In this document: piece by piece, positions 44,138 to 53,546 of the stretch
Layout: every line of letters begins with the position of its first letter
How positions within the stretch are numbered: the first letter of the stretch is position 1
DNA from: Caulobacter henricii
Lineage (GTDB): Bacteria > Pseudomonadota > Alphaproteobacteria > Caulobacterales > Caulobacteraceae
Assembly (NCBI RefSeq): GCF_001414055.1
Contig: NZ_CP013002.1
Coordinates: 3,720,001-3,784,000 of the forward strand
Reading direction: 5' to 3'
Length of the DNA stretch: 64,000 nt
The notes under the pieces: generated by a model
The model's database searches: none
Told to the model about the DNA's origin: nothing
Seen by the model: only the letters and a program-made list of their open reading frames with translations
Made by a program: the position numbers and the translations under genes

Positions 44138-45465
44138 GGCACCCGCTCGGCGATCACCCGCGACCCGTCATGGCCCGTGACCCGGAAGGCCAGGATCTGG
44201 CCGGAGGGTGCTTCGCCCGCAAAGGCGATCTCGGTGAAATCCTCGGCCCGGGCGACGCCGTCGCGCTCGACCAGGCCCGACAGCACGCGGCCGACCTGGC
44301 GCTGCAGGTGACGCTCCAGTCCCGCCTGCCCCGCTTCACGCAGGCGACGGGCGCGGTCCTTGATCACCGTCCCCCTGACCGGCGGCATCCGCGCGGCGGG
44401 TGTGCCGGGGCGGGCGCTGTAGGGGAAGACGTGCAGGAAGGCGAGGCCGGCTTCTTCCACCAGTTTCAGGGTGTTTTCGAACGCCTCATCGGTCTCGGTC
44501 GGGAAGCCGGCGATCAGGTCGGCGCCGAAGGCGGTGTCGGGACGCACGCGGCGCACCTCGGAGACCAGCTTGAGTGCATCCTCGCGGTTATGGCGACGCT
44601 TCATCCGCTTGAGGATCATATTGTCCCCGGCCTGCAGTGACAGGTGCAGATAGGGCATCAGGCGCGTCTCGGTCTCGAGCAGCCTGAACAGATCCGGATC
44701 GATCTCGGCCGCGTCGATCGACGACAGGCGCAGGCGCGGCAGGTCGGGCACCAGCTTGAGGATCCGGCCCACTAGTTGGCCAAGCGTCGGCTGACCCGGC
44801 AGGTCGGTGCCCCACGAGGTGACGTCGACGCCGGTCAGCACCACCTCATTATAGCCCTCGGCGGCCAGACGGCGGATCTGTTCGACCACCTCACCGGCCG
44901 GGGCCGAGCGCGAATTGCCGCGTCCGAACGGGATGATGCAGAAGGTGCAGCGGTGGTCGCAGCCGTTCTGGACCTCGACATAGGCCCGGGCGCGGTCCTT
45001 GAGGCCGGCGATCAGGTGACCGGCGGTCTCCTTGATCGACATGATGTCATTGACCCGCACGCGGGTGGAGGTGTCGAGCAGGGCACCGGGCGCGGCCTTT
45101 TCGGCATTGCCCAGGACAAGGTCGACTTCCGGCATGGCGGCGAAGGCGGCGGGGTCGATCTGGGCGGCGCAGCCGGTGACGATCAGCCGGGCGTCGGGCC
45201 GCTCCCGCCGCGCCTTGCGGATCGCCTGCCGGGCCTGGCGCACGGCTTCATTGGTCACGGCGCAGGTGTTGAACACCACCGCGTCCGACAGGCCGTCAGC
45301 GCTGGCCCGCGCCCGGATGGCCTCGGACTCATAGGCGTTGAGCCGGCAGCCGAAGGTGACGACATCGACGCCGTCGGGACCCGACGAGACCACCGCCGGG
45401 CCGCCCTCTTCGCCGATGGCGGGCTTGGGCGCCGGCGGGCGCGAGATGACGGTGTAGGTCGTCAC
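44134..45465 (-). CDS. mtaB: tRNA (t6A37) methylthiotransferase MtaB
   Basis: A 443-residue radical-SAM methylthiotransferase. The N-terminal UPF0004 domain has VVTFGCRLNAYESE and VTGCAAQIDPAAF; the radical-SAM cluster motif is NGCDHRCTFCIIPFGRG; LHLSLQAGDNMILKRMKRRHNRE and GFPTETDEAF follow, with a TRAM-like end. It adds a methylthio group to t6A37 in tRNA. It is in a coupled string dapF-SDR-mtaB-GFA in which each gene overlaps the next by four bases. A separate ftsY lies downstream beyond the TerB/TerC block. Confidence 0.93.
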   Translation of the reverse strand: MTTYTVISRPPAPKPAIGEEGGPAVVSSGPDGVDVVTFGCRLNAYESEAIRARASADGLSDAVVFNTCAVTNEAVRQARQAIRKARRERPDARLIVTGCAAQIDPAAFAAMPEVDLVLGNAEKAAPGALLDTSTRVRVNDIMSIKETAGHLIAGLKDRARAYVEVQNGCDHRCTFCIIPFGRGNSRSAPAGEVVEQIRRLAAEGYNEVVLTGVDVTSWGTDLPGQPTLGQLVGRILKLVPDLPRLRLSSIDAAEIDPDLFRLLETETRLMPYLHLSLQAGDNMILKRMKRRHNREDALKLVSEVRRVRPDTAFGADLIAGFPTETDEAFENTLKLVEEAGLAFLHVFPYSARPGTPAARMPPVRGTVIKDRARRLREAGQAGLERHLQRQVGRVLSGLVERDGVARAEDFTEIAFAGEAPSGQILAFRVTGHDGSRVIAERVP

Positions 45466-46289
45466 GACTTTTCCATGAACGCCGCGAAGGCGTCCTTCCA
45501 GTCGGGATGCCAGCGCGACAGGGCCGGGCGGTTTTCGATGATGTCGCCCATGGCCCAGGCCATGCGCTTTTCATCGACCGCGCGGGTGACGTCATTGTCG
45601 GGGCACAGGATGTAGAAGTCGCCGGCCTCGATGCGGGCCAGCATGAAGTGGACGACCTGCTCGGGCGTCCAGGCCGCGTCGGGCTTGCCGCCCGGACCGC
45701 GCTTGGTCATGCCGGTGAAGGTGTAGCCGGGGATCAGCAGGTGGGCGGCGACCTGGCAGTCTTCGGTCTGGCGCAGGGTGTGGGCCAGGCCCTCGGTCAG
45801 GGCCTTCACCGCCGACTTGGAGACATTATAGGCCGTGTCGCCGGGCGGCTGGGTGATGCCCTGCTTGGAGCCGGTATTGATGATCAGGCCGGGACGACCC
45901 GACAGGGCCATCTCCTCGCCGAACACCTGCACGCCGTTGATCACGCCCCACAGATTGACGTCGAGGATGCGCGACCAGGCGTCGTCGCCGGCGAAGGCAT
46001 CGCCACCGCCGCCGACCCCGGCATTGTTCATCAGCACGTCGACCGCGCCGAACTTTTCGATCGCGACAGCCTTCAGGGCCTCGACGGCCGCGCGGTCGGC
46101 GACGTCGGTGGGCACGGCGATCGCGCCGATGGCCTCGGCTTCCTGTTTCAGCTTGCGACCGGTGACGTCGGCCATGACGACGTTGAGGCCCAGCTCGCGG
46201 AAGATCTTGGCGGCGGCCAGGCCGATGCCGTCGGCGGCGCCGGTAATGACCGCCGTCTTGCCGGCCTCAAGGGCGGGATGAAGGCTCAT
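45462..46289 (-). CDS. Short-chain dehydrogenase/reductase
   Basis: A 275-residue classical SDR. The cofactor motif is VITGAADGIGLAAA, the NNAG motif is in DVLMNNAGVGGGG, and the catalytic triad is INTGSKQG (Ser) with YNVSKSAVKAL (Tyr and Lys). The C-terminal region EAGDFYILCPDNDVTRAVDEKRM is typical of a group of unknown substrate. It starts at 46289 (MSLHPAL) and overlaps dapF upstream and mtaB downstream through ATGA, so all are co-translated. Its insertion between dapF and mtaB is unusual. Confidence 0.9.
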   Translation of the reverse strand: MSLHPALEAGKTAVITGAADGIGLAAAKIFRELGLNVVMADVTGRKLKQEAEAIGAIAVPTDVADRAAVEALKAVAIEKFGAVDVLMNNAGVGGGGDAFAGDDAWSRILDVNLWGVINGVQVFGEEMALSGRPGLIINTGSKQGITQPPGDTAYNVSKSAVKALTEGLAHTLRQTEDCQVAAHLLIPGYTFTGMTKRGPGGKPDAAWTPEQVVHFMLARIEAGDFYILCPDNDVTRAVDEKRMAWAMGDIIENRPALSRWHPDWKDAFAAFMEKS

Positions 46290-47140
46290 GCGACGACCTT
46301 CTCCGGCAGCTTGCCGGTGTATTCCAGGGTGATCGGGCCGGTCATGATCACGTGGCCGTCGGCCTCGCGCCATTCGATGACCAGGCTGCCGCTCTCGAAT
46401 TCGACGGTGGCGGTGCGGTCGGTCAGGCCCCGGCGCACGGCGGCCACCTGGGCGGCGCAGGCGCCGGTGCCGCAGGCCAGGGTCAGGCCCGCGCCGCGCT
46501 CCCAGACTTTCAGTCTGATATGGTCGCGGGACTGAACGTGCGCGAAGCCGACATTGACGCCTTGCGGGAACAGCGGGTGATGCTCGACCAGCGAGCCGGT
46601 GCCGGTGGCGAAGGCGTCGGTGACGGGCGCGTCGACGAAGAACACCACATGCGGATTGCCCATCGAGACGCAGACCGGCGTGTGGACCAGCGGCGCGTCG
46701 ATCGGACCGACCTGCAGCTCGACCCGCTCGGTATTCATCTCCTCCGACAGCGGGATCTGGGTCCAGTCGAGGCCCGGCCGGCCCATATCGACTGTGACCC
46801 GCTTGTCGCCGGCCATCTGGCCCGACAGGCGGCCGGCCACGGTATCAAAGGCCACGCTGTCCTTGCCGGCCGGCTGCATCAGCAGCCAGGCCACGCAGCG
46901 CGTGCCGTTGCCGCAGGCCCCGGCCACCTCGCCGTCTGCATTCCAGAACCGGACATAGGCCGATGCGCCCGCGCTGCGCGGCGGGTCGATGGCGATGACC
47001 TGGTCACAGCCGATGCCACCATCGCCGCGTTTGGCGATGGCGCGGATCGCCTCCGGCGTCGGCTCGAAGGGCTGGCTGGCGGTCTCGATCACGACGAAGT
47101 CGTTGCCGAGGCCGTTCATCTTGAGGAAGGTGCGGCTCAT
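46286..47140 (-). CDS. dapF: Diaminopimelate epimerase
   Basis: A 284-residue PLP-independent epimerase that converts LL- to meso-diaminopimelate for peptidoglycan and lysine. The two catalytic cysteines are in GACGNGTRCVAW and TLACGTGACAAQ. FLKMNGLGNDFVVIE and GCDQVIAI are typical. Start at 47140 (MSRTFLKMNG) matches homologues; an upstream in-frame ATG at 47173 is less likely. First gene of the dapF-SDR-mtaB-GFA string. Confidence 0.95.
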   Translation of the reverse strand: MSRTFLKMNGLGNDFVVIETASQPFEPTPEAIRAIAKRGDGGIGCDQVIAIDPPRSAGASAYVRFWNADGEVAGACGNGTRCVAWLLMQPAGKDSVAFDTVAGRLSGQMAGDKRVTVDMGRPGLDWTQIPLSEEMNTERVELQVGPIDAPLVHTPVCVSMGNPHVVFFVDAPVTDAFATGTGSLVEHHPLFPQGVNVGFAHVQSRDHIRLKVWERGAGLTLACGTGACAAQVAAVRRGLTDRTATVEFESGSLVIEWREADGHVIMTGPITLEYTGKLPEKVVA

Positions 47141-47235
47141 GGTGGGGGCTATATAGTGGAAAACCGTCGCCAAGTCAGAGCCGGGTGTGTGCCGCGCTCA
47201 TTTGACCCCCAGTCAGCGACCAGGAAGGACGACGT

Positions 47236-48024
47236 TTGAGCAACAGGGACCAACAGGGCCTCCGCCTGCGCGCCCGTCTGCGCGCCCTCTATCACGGGGC
47301 CTCGCCGACCGCCGTGCGGTTCCGTTATGCGGTGATCGGCGTCGACCTGCTCGTCATCGCCTTTTTCATCGCCGCCCCGACGATCCGCAATCACGGCCTG
47401 GCCTTTTATCTCGCGGACTATGCGGCCGCGACCTTCCTGGCCCTGGACATGTCTGCCCGTGCCATCGCCCATGGCGACATCCGGGCCTGGCTGAAAAAGC
47501 CCATTGTCTGGGTGGATCTGTTCGTTCTGGCCACCCTGTTGTTCCCGACCTGGCTGCTGAACCTGGGGTTCCTGCGGGTGGTGCGACTGTGGACCCTGAT
47601 CCACAGCGAGTTCTTCTGGCACACCGTGGGCCGGCGTTACGACAACACCCGCGTCGAGGAGATCGCCAAGGCCGCCTCGTCCTTGCTGACCTTCGTCTTT
47701 GTGATCACTGGCTTTGTCTATTCCAGCTTCGCAGGGCGGCATGACGGCGTGACCGGCTATGTCGACGCCCTCTATTTCACGGTCACCAGCCTGACCACCA
47801 CAGGCTATGGCGACATCACCCTGCCGGGGGTTTGGGGCAAGCTGCTGTCGATCGCGACCATGCTGGGCGGGGTGTCGCTGTTCATCAGCCTGATCCAGTC
47901 GATCCTGCGGCCTCACAAGGTGACCTATCAGTGCCACGATTGCGGCCTTCGCCGGCACGATCCCGACGCCGTCCACTGCAAGGCCTGCGGCAAAATGCTG
48001 AACATTCCCGACGACGGGGTCTAA
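47236..48024 (+). CDS. Potassium-channel-like protein with C-terminal zinc ribbon
   Basis: A 262-residue two-part protein. Residues 1-210 form a six-segment voltage-gated-type channel with the selectivity filter TTGYGD in FTVTSLTTTGYGDITLPG. The last 45 residues hold a zinc ribbon (CHDCGLRRHDPDAVHCKACG), an uncommon partner. The start is TTG at 47236, with AGGAAGGA directly upstream. It is divergent from dapF with 95 bases between. The zinc ribbon might gate or tether the channel; the role is inferred. Confidence 0.85.
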   Translation: MSNRDQQGLRLRARLRALYHGASPTAVRFRYAVIGVDLLVIAFFIAAPTIRNHGLAFYLADYAAATFLALDMSARAIAHGDIRAWLKKPIVWVDLFVLATLLFPTWLLNLGFLRVVRLWTLIHSEFFWHTVGRRYDNTRVEEIAKAASSLLTFVFVITGFVYSSFAGRHDGVTGYVDALYFTVTSLTTTGYGDITLPGVWGKLLSIATMLGGVSLFISLIQSILRPHKVTYQCHDCGLRRHDPDAVHCKACGKMLNIPDDGV

Positions 48025-48077
48025 TCCTCCGACAGTAGCTCTGGCGCGGGTCAGATTTTTCGATACCGTCCCGCGCC

Positions 48078-50150
48078 ATGACCCTGCTTCGCACCTGTTC
48101 CGCCGGGGCCCTGGCCCTGACCCTGCTCTCCCACGGCACCGCCCTGGCCCAGGACAGCGACCCGCATCTGGCCCTGGAGGCGGTGGAAAGCCCCGACTCC
48201 CTGGCCTGGGTGAACCGGGAAAACGCCAAGACCCTGCCGGTCCTGTCGGGCGATCCGCGCTTTGCCGGCCTGCAGGCTGAGGCCCTGACCATCCTGTCGG
48301 CCAGGGACCGCATCGCCGCGCCCAACTTCATCGGGACCAGCGTCTTCAATTTCTGGCAGGACGCGACCCATGTGCGCGGCATCTGGCGGCGCACGACCCT
48401 GGCTTCCTACAAGACCGTTTCGCCGGTCTGGGAGACGGTGCTGGATCTGGACGCCCTGGCCAAGGCCGAGGGCAAGAACTGGATCTGGAAGGGAGCCGAC
48501 TGCCGTCCAAAGACCCACGATCGCTGCCTGATCAACCTGTCCAACGGCGGCAAGGACGCGGTTGAGGTCCGCGAGTTCGACCTGACGACCAGGACCTTCG
48601 TGGAGGGCGGCTTCCGGCTGCCCGAAGGCAAGCAGAACGTCGAGTGGCTGGATGCCGACACCCTGATCCTGACCCGCGACTGGGGCCCCGGCACCACCAC
48701 CGACAGCGGCTACGGCATGGTCATCAAGACCCTCAAGCGCGGCCAGGCCCTGAGCGACGCCGTCGAGGTGTTCCGCGGCCAGAAGAGCGACGTCTCGGCC
48801 CGGCCCAATGTGCTGCGCGACGCCGCCGGCAACCGGGTGGTGCTGATCGACCGGGCTACCGACTTCTTCCACACCGAACGCAATGTCTGGACAGACGGCA
48901 AGGTCGTGCCCCTGGCCATCCCGCAGAGGGCCGGTATCGCCGGCCTGCTGAACGGCCGGCTGATCGTCGAACTCAATGAGGACGGTCTGGGCGCCAAGGC
49001 CGGTTCGATCATTGCCGTGACGCCGGATGCGGGCCTGGCCACCAGCCTGATCTTTGCCCCTTCGAGCGTGCAGGCGGTTGACCAGGTGACCGTCACGGAT
49101 CGCACGGTGGTGGCCGCGATCTATGACAATGTGCGCGGCGGGGTCTTCACCTTCAAACCGGCGGGCGCGACCTGGACCAAGTCCACCCTGCCCGGCCTGC
49201 CCAATGCCTCGGTGTCACTCGGCTCGCATTCTGACGAGGGCGACCAGATCTTCTACAGCGTCGAGGGCTTCACGACCCCGACCCAGCTTAAACTGGCCGA
49301 TGCGGTCAGCGGCGCCTCCGAAACCGTCAAGGCCCTGTCGGCCCAGTTCGAGGGCGGCAATCTCGAGGTCGAGCAGAAGGTCGCTACCAGCAAGGACGGC
49401 ACCAAGGTCCCCTATTTCCTGATCCATCCCAAGGGCCACAAGCACGATGGCTCCAACCCGACCCTGCTGCACGCCTATGGCGGCTTCAACCTGTCGAAAC
49501 TGCCGGTCTATGACCCGCTGATCGGCAAGCTGTGGCTGGAAAAGGGCGGCAGCTATGCTGTCGCCAATATCCGCGGCGGCGGCGAGTTCGGGCCCGCCTG
49601 GCATGAGGCGGCCCTGAAGGCCAACCGCCAGCGCGCCTTCGACGACTATTACGCCGTGGCCGAGGACATGATCGCCAAAAAGATCACCTCGCCGCGCCAT
49701 CTGGGGGCCTATGGCCGCTCGAACGGCGGCCTGCTGATGGGCGTGGCCCTGACCCAGAGACCGGATCTGTGGAATGCCGTGGTGGTCGAAAGCCCGCTGC
49801 TGGACATGATCCGCTACACCGTGCTGCCGGCCGGCGCCTCGTGGATCGGCGAATATGGTGACCCGGCCATCCCGGCCGAACGGGCCTGGATCGAGGCCTA
49901 TTCGCCCTATCAGAACCTCAAGCCCGGGGTGAAATACCCGCTGGCCTATATCACCACCTCGACCAAGGATGACCGGGTCCATCCCGGCCATGCCCGCAAG
50001 TTCGCAGCCCGGCTCGACGATCTGAAGGTCGATAACCTCTATTTCGAAAACACCGACGGCGGCCACGCCAATGGCGCGGACCCCAAGTCCAATGCCCGCC
50101 GCTGGGCCCTGCACTATACCTACCTGTCGCGTCAGCTGATGGATCACTAG
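48078..50150 (+). CDS. Secreted S9A prolyl oligopeptidase-family protein (first of tandem pair)
   Basis: A 690-residue serine peptidase with a signal peptide (residues 1-25, ending GTALAQ). The propeller domain spans about 60-410. The catalytic domain has HAYGGFNLSKLPVYDP, the GGGEFGPAWHEA segment, the nucleophile in AYGRSNGGLLMG, the Asp in TSTKDDRVHPGHA and the His in TDGGHANG. It cleaves prolyl peptides in the periplasm or outside. A paralogue follows after four bases and is clearly homologous along its whole length. Confidence 0.93.
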   Translation: MTLLRTCSAGALALTLLSHGTALAQDSDPHLALEAVESPDSLAWVNRENAKTLPVLSGDPRFAGLQAEALTILSARDRIAAPNFIGTSVFNFWQDATHVRGIWRRTTLASYKTVSPVWETVLDLDALAKAEGKNWIWKGADCRPKTHDRCLINLSNGGKDAVEVREFDLTTRTFVEGGFRLPEGKQNVEWLDADTLILTRDWGPGTTTDSGYGMVIKTLKRGQALSDAVEVFRGQKSDVSARPNVLRDAAGNRVVLIDRATDFFHTERNVWTDGKVVPLAIPQRAGIAGLLNGRLIVELNEDGLGAKAGSIIAVTPDAGLATSLIFAPSSVQAVDQVTVTDRTVVAAIYDNVRGGVFTFKPAGATWTKSTLPGLPNASVSLGSHSDEGDQIFYSVEGFTTPTQLKLADAVSGASETVKALSAQFEGGNLEVEQKVATSKDGTKVPYFLIHPKGHKHDGSNPTLLHAYGGFNLSKLPVYDPLIGKLWLEKGGSYAVANIRGGGEFGPAWHEAALKANRQRAFDDYYAVAEDMIAKKITSPRHLGAYGRSNGGLLMGVALTQRPDLWNAVVVESPLLDMIRYTVLPAGASWIGEYGDPAIPAERAWIEAYSPYQNLKPGVKYPLAYITTSTKDDRVHPGHARKFAARLDDLKVDNLYFENTDGGHANGADPKSNARRWALHYTYLSRQLMDH

Positions 50151-50154
50151 TTCT

Positions 50155-52293
50155 ATGCGCAGCCTTGTCCTTGCCCTCCTCGCCTCCACGAGCCTGATGA
50201 CCGCCTCCCACGCCGCCGAACCGACTCCGGCCAAGGCCGAGATCCGCACACCCCTGTCGGAGCTGGGCAAGGATGATCCCTATCTGTGGATGGAGGAGAT
50301 CGAGGGAACCCGGGCCATGGACTGGGCCAAGGCCCGGAACGGCAAGACCCTGCCGGTCCTGCAGGGCGATGCCCGCTATGCGACGCTGGAGGCCCAGGCC
50401 CTGGCCATCCTCAATGCCAAGGACCGGGTCCCCGGCGTCTCGTTCGGAGGCGACGGGTCCCTGCGCAATTTCTGGCAGGATGCCAGCCACGTGCGCGGCC
50501 TGTGGCGCCAGACGACCCTCGAAAGCTACCGCACCGCCGAACCCGTCTGGGAGACCATCCTCGACATCGACGCCCTGTCGAAGGCCGAGAACGCCAACTG
50601 GGTCTATAAGGGCGCCAGCTGCCTGCCGCCGGAAGAGACCCGCTGCCTGATCACCCTGTCGAACGGCGGCAAGGACGCGGTCACGGTTCGCGAGTTCGAC
50701 ACCTCGACCCGGAGCTTCGTGGCCGGCGGCTTCAACCTGCCCGAGGGCAAGCAGAACTATAGCTGGCTGGATAAGGACACCCTGCTGGTCGCCCGCGAGT
50801 GGGAGCCGGGCCAGGTCACCAAGTCGGGCTATGCCTATGTGCTGAAGACCATGAAGCGCGGCCAGCCGCTGTCGGCGGCCCAGGAGGTCTATCGCGGGAC
50901 CGAGACCGACGTATCGGTCAGCCCCTTCGTGCTGCGCGACGCCGACGGTGTCACCCAGGCGGTGATCGCCTATCGCGGCGTGACCTTCTTCGAGAGCGAA
51001 AAGCACCTGTTGACCGACAAGGGTTCGGTCAAGCTGGACCTGCCCCTGAAAAGCTCGATCCAGGCCTTGGTCGACGGACAGATGGTGGTGCTGCTGGAGC
51101 AGGACTGGGCGGAAAAGGGCTTCAAAACCGGCGACCTGATCAGTTTCGACCTCGCCGCCCTGAAGGCTGCCCCGGCCACCACCAAGGCCATGCTGGTGCT
51201 GCGGCCGACCGCCCGCCAGTCGGTGGAGCAGGTCACCACCACCCGCACCAAGCTGGTCGTCGCCCTGCTGGACAATGTCCGGGGCGTGGCCCAGGTCCTG
51301 ACCCATGGGGCCAAGGGCTGGAGTGCGCAGACCCTCGCCCTGCCGGCCAATGCCTCGATCGGCCTGGGGTCCAGCGCCGAAAAGGACGAGCGCCTGTTCG
51401 TTACGGTCACCGGCTATCTGACTCCCTCGACCTTCTGGCTGGCCGATGCCGGCAGTCTGAAACTCGAACAGGTCAAGGCCTCCCCGGCCCGTTTCGATGC
51501 CTCAACCCATGTCGTCGAGCAGTTCGAGGCCACCAGCACGGACGGGACCAAGGTCCCCTATTTCGTCGTGCGCCCCCGGGCCGCCAAGTCTGACGGAAAC
51601 AGCCCGACCCTGCTCTATGCCTATGGCGGCTTCCAGGTCTCGATGACCCCGGCCTATTCGGGCGTGATGGGCAAGCTGTGGCTGGAACGCGGCGGCACCT
51701 ATGTGGTGGCCAATATCCGCGGCGGCGGCGAGTTCGGCCCGGCCTGGCATGCGGCCGGGCTGAAGGAGAACCGCCAGAAGGTCTATGACGACTTCTTCGC
51801 GGTCAGCCAGGACCTGATCACCCGCAAGATTACCTCGCCCCGGCGGCTGGGAATCATGGGCGGCAGCAATGGTGGCCTGCTGATGGGCGTGGCCCTGACC
51901 CAGCGCCCCGAGCTCTACAATGCCATCGTCGTGCAGGTGCCGCTGTTCGACATGATCCGCTACAGCCAGATCGGGGCCGGGGCCTCGTGGGTGGGCGAGT
52001 ATGGCGATCCGGCCATACCGTCAGAGAGGGCGGTCATCGCCAAGTATGACCCCTATTCCAACCTCAGGGCCGGCCAGAAATATCCCGAGGTCTTCATCGA
52101 GACCTCGACCAAGGACGACCGCGTCCATCCCGCCCACGCCCGCAAGGCGGCGGCGCGTCTCGAAGAGCTCGGCTATCCGGTCCTCTATTACGAGAATATC
52201 GACGGTGGTCACGCGGCCAGCGCCAACCTGGCCGAGACCGCCCGGCGCCAGGCGCTGGAATATGTCTATCTGTCGCGCAAGCTCATGGATTGA
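50155..52293 (+). CDS. Secreted S9A prolyl oligopeptidase-family protein (second of tandem pair)
   Basis: A 712-residue paralogue of the preceding gene with its own signal peptide (SLVLALLASTSLMTASHA). Matching landmarks are YAYGGFQVSMTPAYSG, GGGEFGPAWHAA, the nucleophile in MGGSNGGLLMG (Gly-Gly-Ser here, Gly-Arg-Ser in the first copy), TSTKDDRVHPAHA and DGGHAAS. Four bases separate it from the first gene, so both are on one transcript. Divergence is considerable, so the duplication is old. Different loop and nucleophile-flanking residues suggest different substrates. Confidence 0.93.
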   Translation: MRSLVLALLASTSLMTASHAAEPTPAKAEIRTPLSELGKDDPYLWMEEIEGTRAMDWAKARNGKTLPVLQGDARYATLEAQALAILNAKDRVPGVSFGGDGSLRNFWQDASHVRGLWRQTTLESYRTAEPVWETILDIDALSKAENANWVYKGASCLPPEETRCLITLSNGGKDAVTVREFDTSTRSFVAGGFNLPEGKQNYSWLDKDTLLVAREWEPGQVTKSGYAYVLKTMKRGQPLSAAQEVYRGTETDVSVSPFVLRDADGVTQAVIAYRGVTFFESEKHLLTDKGSVKLDLPLKSSIQALVDGQMVVLLEQDWAEKGFKTGDLISFDLAALKAAPATTKAMLVLRPTARQSVEQVTTTRTKLVVALLDNVRGVAQVLTHGAKGWSAQTLALPANASIGLGSSAEKDERLFVTVTGYLTPSTFWLADAGSLKLEQVKASPARFDASTHVVEQFEATSTDGTKVPYFVVRPRAAKSDGNSPTLLYAYGGFQVSMTPAYSGVMGKLWLERGGTYVVANIRGGGEFGPAWHAAGLKENRQKVYDDFFAVSQDLITRKITSPRRLGIMGGSNGGLLMGVALTQRPELYNAIVVQVPLFDMIRYSQIGAGASWVGEYGDPAIPSERAVIAKYDPYSNLRAGQKYPEVFIETSTKDDRVHPAHARKAAARLEELGYPVLYYENIDGGHAASANLAETARRQALEYVYLSRKLMD

Positions 52294-52295
52294 TT

Positions 52296-52387
52296 GGGTA
52301 AAGTCGATTTACCCGAAACGGGGTTTCGTCAACACTAGGGAAATCTATCTGGGCCAGACTTGCGGCTGACCACACCGGTCGCAAGTC
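52296..52387 (+). promoter_or_regulatory. Three consecutive hairpins in the hfsK leader
   Basis: GGGTAAA/TTTACCC (52296-52302 with 52308-52314), CGAAAC/GTTTCG (within 52314-52328) and GACTTGCG/CGCAAGTC (52357-52364 with 52380-52387) follow one another in the 112 bases before the TTG start of hfsK. The first two begin two bases after the peptidase stop and may end the peptidase transcript; the third is close enough to influence hfsK translation. Function not shown. Confidence 0.45.
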
Positions 52388-52405
52388 ACCCCGAGCCCCT
52401 AGTCC

Positions 52406-53500
52406 TTGAAGATCGACGTCGTCTCCGCCCTTGATCTGAGCCCCGCAGACATCGCCCGCTGGTCGAGCCTGCAGGTGGGGCCCCTGCGCCTGGACTCGCC
52501 CTTCCTGTCACCGCGCTGGACCCAGGCCGTGGCCCGGGCGCTCGATGCGACAGGCAAGAAGGCCAGTGACGTCAAGGTCGCCATCCTGCGCGACGACACG
52601 GGTCAGGCAATCGGCTTCCTGCCGTCCCGGGTCCGGTCCGATGTCGGCATGCCGGTCGGCGCGCCGATGTGCGACTATCAAGCCCTGGTCGCGGCCCCGG
52701 GTGTCGCGATTGACCCCCGCCAATTGCTGGCCGCCCTGCATGTCCACCGCCTCGACTTCTGTCACATGCAGGCCGATGACGAGACCCTGGCCCGCCATGG
52801 GCGCGGCCAGGCCGATTCCTGGATCGTCGAGGCGCCGGACGGCTATGCCGCCTATGAGGCCGGCCGACGCGCTGCGGGCTCAGGCGTACTCAAGGACATC
52901 GACAAGAAGCGCCGCAAGGCCGAGCGCGAGGTCGGACCGGCGGTCTTTACGGCCCTGTCGAACAGCCGCGCCGATTTCGAGCAGCTGATCGCCTGGAAGC
53001 GGGCTCAACTGGTCGCCACCGGCCAGACCGACTATTTCCGCACGCCCTGGGTCGTGGCCCTGGTCGACGCGCTGTTTTCGACCCGCGATCCGGACTTCGG
53101 GGGCGGTCTCTACAGCCTGCACCTCGGCGGCGAGCTGGCCGCCGTCCATCTGCACCTGCGCGGCAGCCACACCATTCATGGCTGGCTGATCGCCCACAAT
53201 GCCGCCTTCGAGCGCTATTCACCCGGCCTGATGCTGTTCCAGGACATCCTGAAGAGCATGGACGGCGGGCCCTATGTCCGCCTCGATCTCGGGGCCGGCG
53301 ACTACCGGTTCAAGCGCGAACTGTCCAATGCCCGCCAGACCGTGGTGTTCGGCTTCTATGGCTCGCCCTCCCCGGCCGCCTTTGTGCGCAGCGCCGCCTA
53401 TGGCGTGCGCCAGATGGCCGAGGCCCTGCCCCTGGGCCGGATGTCGCAACTGCCCGGCAAGGCCATGCGCCGGCTGGACCTGTTGCGCGGGCTGCACTAG
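52406..53500 (+). CDS. hfsK: HfsK-like GNAT/FemAB acyltransferase (holdfast biogenesis)
   Basis: A 364-residue protein of the CelD/FemAB-like GNAT group, with a TTG start. The N-terminal half (DSPFLSPRWTQAVARALDATG, PMCDYQALV) and the C-terminal acyltransferase core (LHLGGELAAVHLHLRGSHTIHGWLIAHNAAFERYSPG, YVRLDLGAGDYRFKREL) are characteristic. In Caulobacter, HfsK is such an enzyme: it binds c-di-GMP and is needed for cohesive holdfast. The near-by creS gene agrees with that genomic region. The identification rests on remembered family and context, not on a search. Confidence 0.72.
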   Translation: MKIDVVSALDLSPADIARWSSLQVGPLRLDSPFLSPRWTQAVARALDATGKKASDVKVAILRDDTGQAIGFLPSRVRSDVGMPVGAPMCDYQALVAAPGVAIDPRQLLAALHVHRLDFCHMQADDETLARHGRGQADSWIVEAPDGYAAYEAGRRAAGSGVLKDIDKKRRKAEREVGPAVFTALSNSRADFEQLIAWKRAQLVATGQTDYFRTPWVVALVDALFSTRDPDFGGGLYSLHLGGELAAVHLHLRGSHTIHGWLIAHNAAFERYSPGLMLFQDILKSMDGGPYVRLDLGAGDYRFKRELSNARQTVVFGFYGSPSPAAFVRSAAYGVRQMAEALPLGRMSQLPGKAMRRLDLLRGLH

Positions 53501-53505
53501 CGCCC

Positions 53506-53543
53506 TTTTGTCCGACCCTGATGAAGCCATCAGGTCGGAAAAG
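53506..53543. terminator. Bidirectional terminator between hfsK and the convergent secreted-protein gene
   Basis: CCGACCCTGATG (53512-53523) pairs with CATCAGGTCGG (53528-53538) with one bulged C, extended by TTTT on the left and AAAA on the right. It serves both strands. Confidence 0.85.
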
Positions 53544-53546
53544 GCT

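Noticed and set aside
48078..52293. Recent duplication or assembly artefact of the S9 peptidase gene
   Set aside because: The two copies differ throughout, including signal peptides and active-site surroundings, so this is an old paralogue pair.
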